64,000 nt of DNA from an uncultured Woeseiaceae bacterium (GTDB taxonomy: Bacteria > Pseudomonadota > Gammaproteobacteria > Steroidobacterales > Woeseiaceae), in the NCBI GenBank assembly GCA_902517795.1, contig CABYDR010000002.1, forward strand, positions 1 to 64,000, in the 5' to 3' direction. Position 1 is the stretch's first letter. Every line of letters starts with the position of its first letter. The position numbers and the translations under genes are program-made. Under the pieces are notes generated by a model that saw only the letters and a list, made by a program, of their open reading frames with translations, was not told where the DNA came from and made no database searches. Shown in pieces: positions 57,403-64,000 of this stretch.

Positions 57403-58313
57403 TAATTTTTTTTGTTTTCTGCAGATTTTATTTTGTTAACAAGTCTTTTGTAGCTCTCGTATCTTCTTTCATTGATTTTCCCTTCAGATACGGCAAATTT
57501 AACAGTACATTCTTGTTCTTTTATATGCATGCAGTCATTATATTTGCATTTTAATCCAAAATTATGAATTTCTTTGAATGAAATAGAGGCTTCATTTTCA
57601 TGGTTAAAATCAGGTAAATAATCACGTACTCCTGGTGAATCAATAATATACCCATCATTCGGGAGATCAATTAAATTAGAATTAACAGTTGTATGTTTTC
57701 CTTCTTTCTTAGCGAGTGATATAGATTGTGTCTTTAAATTAGAATATTCAGATAAACTATTGATAATACTAGATTTACCAACTCCAGACTGACCAACAAG
57801 TATGGCAGTTTTTTTACTTAAATAGTCCTTTATTTCTGCAAGATTTTTATCTTGTGTTGTACTGCATTCAATTATTTTGTAGCCAATTTTTGAGTAAATA
57901 GCCAGATTAGATCGAATTGAATCATCAATCCAATTCAGATCACTTTTATTGCAAATGATGGATGCATCTATTTGCATTTTTTCTGCTGAACCAATATATC
58001 TGTCAACAAGAAACCAATCTGGAGATGGCGGCCTGCCTATCACAACAACTATTTCAGATAAATTGGATGCAAGAATCTCCTTGTTTTCATATTTGTTTTT
58101 TCTTGCAAGGTAATTTTTTCTAGGTAATATTTTAGTAATTATGAATTCTGGTTCATTATTTCTTTTTTCAATTTCAACAATATCGCCACAAACAGGTTTT
58201 AATAGTTTGCCTTGAATTTTAGCTGTAAATAGTTCATTCATATCCGTTCGCACAAACATTCTTCTGCTGTATGTGCTTATGATCTGTGCTTCGTGTTTAT
58301 CTTTTGAATTCAT
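57399..58313 (-). CDS. rsgA: Ribosome small subunit-dependent GTPase A
   Basis: Circularly permuted GTPase: 'CNKSDL', 'LVGQSGVGKSSIINSL', 'IDSPGVRDY', zinc-binding 'CKYNDCMHIKEQECTV'. Confidence 0.95.
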   Translation of the reverse strand: MNSKDKHEAQIISTYSRRMFVRTDMNELFTAKIQGKLLKPVCGDIVEIEKRNNEPEFIITKILPRKNYLARKNKYENKEILASNLSEIVVVIGRPPSPDWFLVDRYIGSAEKMQIDASIICNKSDLNWIDDSIRSNLAIYSKIGYKIIECSTTQDKNLAEIKDYLSKKTAILVGQSGVGKSSIINSLSEYSNLKTQSISLAKKEGKHTTVNSNLIDLPNDGYIIDSPGVRDYLPDFNHENEASISFKEIHNFGLKCKYNDCMHIKEQECTVKFAVSEGKINERRYESYKRLVNKIKSAENKKNY

Positions 58314-58418
58314 TTAATTTAATGTATATACCCATGTAAATTACATATAGTTTATTATAATAGGTATGCTGATATGTATTGTTATTTAAATGCACCTAAT
58401 ATTATAGAGAATTCATAT

Positions 58419-58985
58419 ATGAGTAATAAATTAACAAATTTGATATGGATAGATCTTGAGATGACCGGTTTAAACACTCAAGAAGACGATATAATTGAAA
58501 TCGCGACTATAGTAACAAACCAACAACTAGAAATTATAGCAGAAGGTCCTGAAATAGTTATTCACCACACAGAAGAGGTGATGAAAAAAATGGATGAATG
58601 GAATACAGATCATCATGGAAAATCTGGATTAACTCAAAAAGTAATAATGAGTAAGACCTCTATGAGAGATGCAGAAAAACAAACTTTATCATTTCTCTCA
58701 GAGTATGTTAAAGCCGGAGTATCACCTATGTGTGGGAATAGTATCTGTCAAGATCGTAGATTTTTAGCGAGGCAAATGCCCGAATTAGAGAATTTCTTTC
58801 ATTATCGAAATTTAGACGTTAGTACAATTAATATTCTCTCTAACATTTGGAATCCGAAAGTTGCAAAAGGAGTTAAAAAGTCTTCAAAACATCGAGCTCT
58901 GGATGACGTAAAAGAGTCAATTAGCGAGTTGCTTCATTATAGAGAGACATTTGTGAATATCAGTGAAGATAAAATTAATGGATAA
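58419..58985 (+). CDS. orn: Oligoribonuclease (ATG 58419 likely)
   Basis: '[26 protein letters not shown]', '[34 protein letters not shown]', '[11 protein letters not shown]'. Confidence 0.96.
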   Translation: MSNKLTNLIWIDLEMTGLNTQEDDIIEIATIVTNQQLEIIAEGPEIVIHHTEEVMKKMDEWNTDHHGKSGLTQKVIMSKTSMRDAEKQTLSFLSEYVKAGVSPMCGNSICQDRRFLARQMPELENFFHYRNLDVSTINILSNIWNPKVAKGVKKSSKHRALDDVKESISELLHYRETFVNISEDKING

Positions 58986-59580
58986 ATATCATGCTGAATC
59001 AACCAGAAGGAATCGTAATCCAATCCTTGAGATTTTAAAAAAAGAAATCAAAGGATCAAAAAAAATATTAGAAATCGGATCTGGCACCGGTCAACATGCA
59101 GCGTATTTTTCAAAAAAAATGCCACACATTTTATGGCAAACAAGTGATCGCTCAATAAATCATGAGCCTATTAATTATTGGGTAAAAAGATATAAATTAA
59201 AAAATCTTTTACTCCCTCTAGATATAGAGATAGGAGTAAATGAGAAGAATATTAATGATGTATTTGATTGTGTTTTTTCCTCTAATACTTCACACATTAT
59301 GAGCTTGGAAAATGTAAAAAGACTGTTTGTACTTGCGGGTAAAACTCTAAATAAGAACGGTAAGTTTTTTCTTTATGGTCCTTTCAAGATTAATTTCGAG
59401 TTCACAACAAAAAGTAATGAAGATTTCCATGAAAAGTTAAAGACAGAAAGAAAATTGATGGGTTTAAGAGATATCGAAGAGCTTGATAATTATGCCATAG
59501 AGAACAATATGCAAAACCATGCTTTTTATGAAATGCCTGCCAACAATTACTTGTCTATTTGGAAAAAAATGCCCGCATAA
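58981..59580 (+). CDS. DUF938-type SAM-dependent methyltransferase
   Basis: '[16 protein letters not shown]', '[30 protein letters not shown]'. Confidence 0.85.
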   Translation, partial: DKYHAESTRRNRNPILEILKKEIKGSKKILEIGSGTGQHAAYFSKKMPHILWQTSDRSINHEPINYWVKRYKLKNLLLPLDIEIGVNEKNINDVFDCVFSSNTSHIMSLENVKRLFVLAGKTLNKNGKFFLYGPFKINFEFTTKSNEDFHEKLKTERKLMGLRDIEELDNYAIENNMQNHAFYEMPANNYLSIWKKMPA

Positions 59581-59588
59581 CTAATTTC

Positions 59589-61952
59589 TTAGAGCTTTTT
59601 TCCGGCAATTGCCATCCATGTTTCTATTACTGTGTCTGGATTCAGTGACATGCTTTCTATATTTTTTTCCACTAGCCACGCTGCAAGATCAGGATAATCT
59701 GATGGGCCCTGACCGCATATGCCAATATACTTTCCGTTCTTTTGACATGCATCGATTGACATTTCGAGCATTTTTTTAACAGCTTGATCTCTTTCGTCAA
59801 AGATATCTGAAACGAGACTGGAGTCCCTATCAAGTCCCAGTGTAAGCTGAGTCATATCATTGGATCCTATCGACATTCCATCAAAAAATTCTAAGAACTC
59901 ATCCGCTAATATAGAATTTGATGGTAATTCTGACATCATAATAATTTTTAAATCACCATCGCGTTTTAAATCATTTTTAGCCAGAAGATCAATGACTTCG
60001 CTGGCCTGTTTTACCGTCCTTACAAATGGAATCATGAGTTGCACATTTTTCAATCCCATTTCATTTCTAACTTTTTTTATTGCCTCGCATTCAAGATCAA
60101 AGCAATCTCGCCAATTTTCTGCAACATATCTCCCGGCACCCCTAAAACCAATCATTGGGTTTTCTTCATTAGGCTCAAAGTTTTCACCACCGATTAAATT
60201 AGCATATTCATTTGATTTAAAATCTGACATTCTCACAATAACGGGTTTCGGCGCAAAAGCAGCAGCAATTGTTGAGACACCTTCGGCAAGTTTATCAACA
60301 AAAAATGACACAGGATCATGATATCCTCTCATCTGTTCATCAATTTGAGTTTTTAGTGATTTGTTCATGCTGTTGTACTCAATTAAAGCCTTTGGATGTA
60401 TGCCTATCATCCGATTAATTATGAACTCTAGTCTAGCCAATCCAACCCCATGATTAGGTATTGATGAGAAACTAAATGCTCTATCGGGATTGCCAACATT
60501 CATCATTATTTTTACAGGAATATCTGGCAATGAACTGACATTGATATGAGTCTCTTCAAAATCGAGTATCCCATCATATATGTAGCCTTCATCACCTTCA
60601 GCGCAGCTGACTGTTACCGCACTGTTATCAATTATATTCTCAGTCGCATCATTGCATCCTACAACGGCTGGGATACCTAGTTCTCTTGCAATGATTGCAG
60701 CGTGACAGGTTCTACCGCCTCGATTTGTAACTATAGCGGACGCTTTTTTCATAACTGGTTCCCAGTCAGGATCAGTCATGTCTGATACCAATACATCACC
60801 AGACTGAATACGATGCATTTCATTTACATTTGAAATTATTTTTGCAGTCCCGCTACCGATTTTCTGTCCAATACTCCTGCCAGAAGTCAGCACAGTAGAT
60901 TTTGTCTTTAGGGTAAATCTATTTACTGTATTTCCTGACCTACTTTGAACTGTTTCGGGCCTTGCTTGAAGAATATATATTTCACCATCGGTTCCATCTT
61001 TTCCCCATTCAATATCCATAGGCCTATCGTAGTGCTTTTCAATGATTAGAGCTGATTCTGCAAGTTTTGTTATATCTTTGTTAGAGATGGAGAATTTCTT
61101 ACTATCCTCTTCATCAACATCGACTATCTTTACAGTCTCACCCAATGAATCACTCTCACCAAGAACCATTTTTATGGATTTATCACCAAGTGACTTTCTT
61201 AGAATAGGATAATTACCATTTTTAATAGCTGGTTTATAAACATAGAATTCATCGGGATTTACCGAACCTTGAACCACTGTCTCTCCAAGACCGAAAGAGG
61301 ATGTAATAAAAATGGCATCCCGAAATCCTGATTCCGTATCTAGCGTAAACATTACACCAGAAGCTCCAACATCACTTTTTACCATTTGCTGAAAACCTAC
61401 TGATAGAGATACATCAGAGTGTTCAAACCCATGATGAATGCGGTAGGAAATAGCTCTGTCTGTATAAAGTGAAGCATAGACATGATGCAAGGCATCAATT
61501 AGATTGTCTAATCCGACAATATTGAGATAAGTCTCTTGTTGACCTGCAAAAGACGCATCTGGAAGGTCTTCAGCAGTAGCAGATGATCTAACAGCGAACG
61601 CAATTTCCTTTCCATTGGTTATCTCAGACCATTCTTTTTCAATTTCTCTTCTTAATTTATCAGATATCTCAGTTTCAAGAATCCATTCTCTTATTTGAGT
61701 TCCTTTTTTTGAGAGTCTTTCTATATTTTCGACGTCAAGATTCTTGAGGGCATTATTTATTCTTTCACCCAAGTTCTCTTGATCGAGAAAATCCTGAAAT
61801 GCATATGATGTAGTTGCAAATCCTCCAGGAACCTTGATATTTAATTTTGTTAAGTTACCTATCATTTCACCAAGCGAGGCATTTTTCCCGCCGACAAGTT
61901 CAATGTCCCCCATTTTTACATTTTTTAGTTTTTTTACGTAAGGTTTAGACAT
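59589..61952 (-). CDS. ppsA: Phosphoenolpyruvate synthase
   Basis: 'VGGKNASLGEMI', 'AVRSSATAEDLPDASFAGQQETYLN', 'GGRTCHAAIIARELGIPAVVG' phospho-His, 'GQGPSDYPDLAAWLVEKNIESMSLNPDTV'. Confidence 0.97.
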   Translation of the reverse strand: MSKPYVKKLKNVKMGDIELVGGKNASLGEMIGNLTKLNIKVPGGFATTSYAFQDFLDQENLGERINNALKNLDVENIERLSKKGTQIREWILETEISDKLRREIEKEWSEITNGKEIAFAVRSSATAEDLPDASFAGQQETYLNIVGLDNLIDALHHVYASLYTDRAISYRIHHGFEHSDVSLSVGFQQMVKSDVGASGVMFTLDTESGFRDAIFITSSFGLGETVVQGSVNPDEFYVYKPAIKNGNYPILRKSLGDKSIKMVLGESDSLGETVKIVDVDEEDSKKFSISNKDITKLAESALIIEKHYDRPMDIEWGKDGTDGEIYILQARPETVQSRSGNTVNRFTLKTKSTVLTSGRSIGQKIGSGTAKIISNVNEMHRIQSGDVLVSDMTDPDWEPVMKKASAIVTNRGGRTCHAAIIARELGIPAVVGCNDATENIIDNSAVTVSCAEGDEGYIYDGILDFEETHINVSSLPDIPVKIMMNVGNPDRAFSFSSIPNHGVGLARLEFIINRMIGIHPKALIEYNSMNKSLKTQIDEQMRGYHDPVSFFVDKLAEGVSTIAAAFAPKPVIVRMSDFKSNEYANLIGGENFEPNEENPMIGFRGAGRYVAENWRDCFDLECEAIKKVRNEMGLKNVQLMIPFVRTVKQASEVIDLLAKNDLKRDGDLKIIMMSELPSNSILADEFLEFFDGMSIGSNDMTQLTLGLDRDSSLVSDIFDERDQAVKKMLEMSIDACQKNGKYIGICGQGPSDYPDLAAWLVEKNIESMSLNPDTVIETWMAIAGKKL

Positions 61953-62006
61953 ATTTATCTTGAGTTAATAGGTTGGTAATTAGACAATATATTTTGGTTA
62001 AAAAAC

Positions 62007-62837
62007 TTGAGTCATGTTATGCGATATATATATTTTCTCTCAGATCAAACTGGCGTTACTGCTGAAACATTAGGTCACAGCCTGATCACGCAATTTGATT
62101 ATCATGATTTTCAACAAGTGACTTTGCCATTTATAGACAGTGAAGACAAGGCAAAAGAAGCTGTTTTAAGAATAAATTCTGAAAACCAGAATTCTGAATA
62201 CAAGCCAATCATATTTTCAACACTTGTAAAAGAAGATCTCCGCCTGATAGTAAGAGAAATTGATGGCTTAATATTAGATATATTCGACGTCTTTATTGGG
62301 CCCCTCGAAAAAGAACTCAATCAGAAGTCAGTCAGAAAAACTGGCCTCGCTCATGGTATGAGTGACACAAAAAATTATATGAAAAGGATTGAAGCAACAA
62401 ATTTTGCGCTATCAAATGATGATGGTGGTGTTATAAAGCATTACGATATGGCTGATATTATTCTCACTGGTGTATCAAGATCTGGAAAAACACCAACATG
62501 CTTATATCTAGCTATGCAGTATGGGATATATGCTGCAAATTTCCCCTTAACTGAATATGATCTTGAAGATGTTGTAATCCCAAAATCATTAGAGAGTTTT
62601 AAAGGAAAATTATTTGGTCTGACAATTGCGCCTGAGAGGCTAAGGCAAATTAGAAAAGAGAGACGCTCCTTAGGCAGTTATTCTTCAACAAAGCAAATAA
62701 GTTACGAAGTGAGACAAGCTGAGAGAATATTTAAAAAAAATAATATCAAATTTATAGATACGACAGAATTGTCGATTGAGGAGATTTCAGGAAAGATTCT
62801 TGAGGAAACCGGTATCGAGAGAAGATTCAGACAATGA
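62007..62837 (+). CDS. ppsR: PEP synthetase regulatory kinase/phosphorylase PpsR (DUF299)
   Basis: 'IYFLSDQTGVTAETLGHSLITQF', 'DIILTGVSRSGKTPTCLYLA' P-loop; divergent from ppsA. Confidence 0.95.
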   Translation: MSHVMRYIYFLSDQTGVTAETLGHSLITQFDYHDFQQVTLPFIDSEDKAKEAVLRINSENQNSEYKPIIFSTLVKEDLRLIVREIDGLILDIFDVFIGPLEKELNQKSVRKTGLAHGMSDTKNYMKRIEATNFALSNDDGGVIKHYDMADIILTGVSRSGKTPTCLYLAMQYGIYAANFPLTEYDLEDVVIPKSLESFKGKLFGLTIAPERLRQIRKERRSLGSYSSTKQISYEVRQAERIFKKNNIKFIDTTELSIEEISGKILEETGIERRFRQ

Positions 62838-63280
62838 TTCTTGATCATGAAATTGTTCCTCAATCTATCGCTGAGCCTAATTCTTTTGTTGGATTAATGA
62901 CGTTGTATGAAAGTAATTATATAAAACTAAAATACCTCTTTCCTAAAATTAGGCAATACGATGCCGATAGGTCAATTAAGTCATCCTTCGGCAATGAAAT
63001 TCATCTAGGTATAAATAAAAAAACAAAATACACAATGATTATCACTATGACTTATTCTTTTGAGGAAAGCGAAATCATTGAATATGAGCCAAATCTGACA
63101 ATAAAAATTTATTTTGATTCTCGTTCAGCTGAAGTCATTAGTATTGGCAAATTAAGCAATAAAAATAAATTAAGAGACATTACTTATCAAAATAAAAACA
63201 TAATAAATCAGTTATGGAGAAGAAATATCATACTGAATAAGTGGCTAGATTATATAATTGATTGTGACTATTCAGTTTAG
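62834..63280 (+). CDS. DUF1249 family protein (YqiB-like)
   Basis: 'LMTLYESNYIKLKYLFP', 'YTMIITMTYSF', 'LTIKIYFDSRSAEVISI'; 4-bp overlap with ppsR. Confidence 0.75.
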   Translation: MILDHEIVPQSIAEPNSFVGLMTLYESNYIKLKYLFPKIRQYDADRSIKSSFGNEIHLGINKKTKYTMIITMTYSFEESEIIEYEPNLTIKIYFDSRSAEVISIGKLSNKNKLRDITYQNKNIINQLWRRNIILNKWLDYIIDCDYSV

Positions 63281-63286
63281 GTATAT

Positions 63287-64000
63287 TTATTCAACTCTTT
63301 TGGCCATTTGATTTGATTTACTGTCTGAATTATTCAATTTAACAAGATCGGTGGCGATGGCGGCAGTTTCATTAAGGTTGATATCGCGGTTCTCATTTTC
63401 CTCCTCAGCTACATCATTGTTATCTGCTTTAATTCTTATTTTATCGATTGCCTCTTTTCTTTCTTCTCTTACTTCTCTCTCAGACATTCGTTTATTTAAG
63501 TTCAATGACACAGTAGTTTGTTTTCTATATCGGGATGATTCTTCTATATCTCTCAGAAGAAATATTAGTTCTGGATCTGTTTTTCTTCGCTCTGTGTGAA
63601 GTTCTTTTAGCTGATTAATTGAATCTTCCATCGGTTGATTTTTCTTATATCTCGAGGGCTTTATCTTGTCCCATGGAAGCGCTGTGTCTCTGGAACTTTC
63701 TCCGGTATTGTCAATATCAATATATGATGGTAATTCAATGTCTGGTATTACCCCTCGATTCTGTGTGCTCTCACCAGTTACTCGGTAGTATTTACCTATA
63801 GTTAAAGTTAATTGCCCTAATTCATCTTGATTTCTTCTTACATACTGATCTAGGGCGTACAGATTTTGAACCGTGCCTTTCCCATAGGTTTGTTGACCAA
63901 CAACTACACCTCTTTCATAGTCTTGAATAGCGGCAGCGAAAATTTCGGAAGCTGAAGCACTGTAGCGATTTACAAGCACTATCAAAGGTCCGTTGTAAGC
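63287..64000 (-). CDS. Carboxy-terminal processing protease (Prc/Ctp, S41), C-terminal part; 5' end beyond window
   Basis: 'YNGPLIVLVNRYSASASEIFAAAIQDYERGVVVGQQTYGKGTVQNL' Ser/Lys dyad motifs; reading frame open to window end. Confidence 0.93.
   Translation of the reverse strand, partial: AYNGPLIVLVNRYSASASEIFAAAIQDYERGVVVGQQTYGKGTVQNLYALDQYVRRNQDELGQLTLTIGKYYRVTGESTQNRGVIPDIELPSYIDIDNTGESSRDTALPWDKIKPSRYKKNQPMEDSINQLKELHTERRKTDPELIFLLRDIEESSRYRKQTTVSLNLNKRMSEREVREERKEAIDKIRIKADNNDVAEEENENRDINLNETAAIATDLVKLNNSDSKSNQMAKRVE

Overview
AT-rich gammaproteobacterial chromosome segment, probably from a marine lineage (lineage is an inference from gene content). Most of it is housekeeping: rimM-trmD-rplS; a TatT/DctP/DctQ/DctM TRAP locus with sppA; a sufR-B-C-D-S-U-T-sixA operon; class I FBP aldolase; bepA-like protease; bcp; proC/putA; ffs (4.5S RNA)-dnaX-ybaB-recR-hinT; rsgA; orn; ppsA/ppsR; and the 3' part of a prc/ctp protease gene cut by the window end. 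The main accessory feature is a compact island of about 5.3 kb (17,574-22,870) in the 3' end of tRNA-Ser(GGA). It is bounded by a perfect 17-bp direct repeat, carries a tyrosine integrase, and has matching triplets of TGTAGTAC-type repeats at both ends (candidate integrase arm sites). It also encodes a 417-aa protein with motifs resembling those of a minimal family-A DNA polymerase, several orphan small proteins, and one member of a membrane-protein family with two more copies elsewhere in the window. Other leads: a GC-rich GH29 fucosidase gene next to the distal att site; a very short BamC-like lipoprotein between bcp and the tRNA; a kexin-like S8 protease followed by a candidate external chaperone; a TAXI-TRAP catabolic operon; a perfect palindrome at the suf promoter; and a sigma32-like promoter with a cUUCGg leader hairpin at hsp20. 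All assignments come from reading the sequence and recalling family motifs; no database searches were run.
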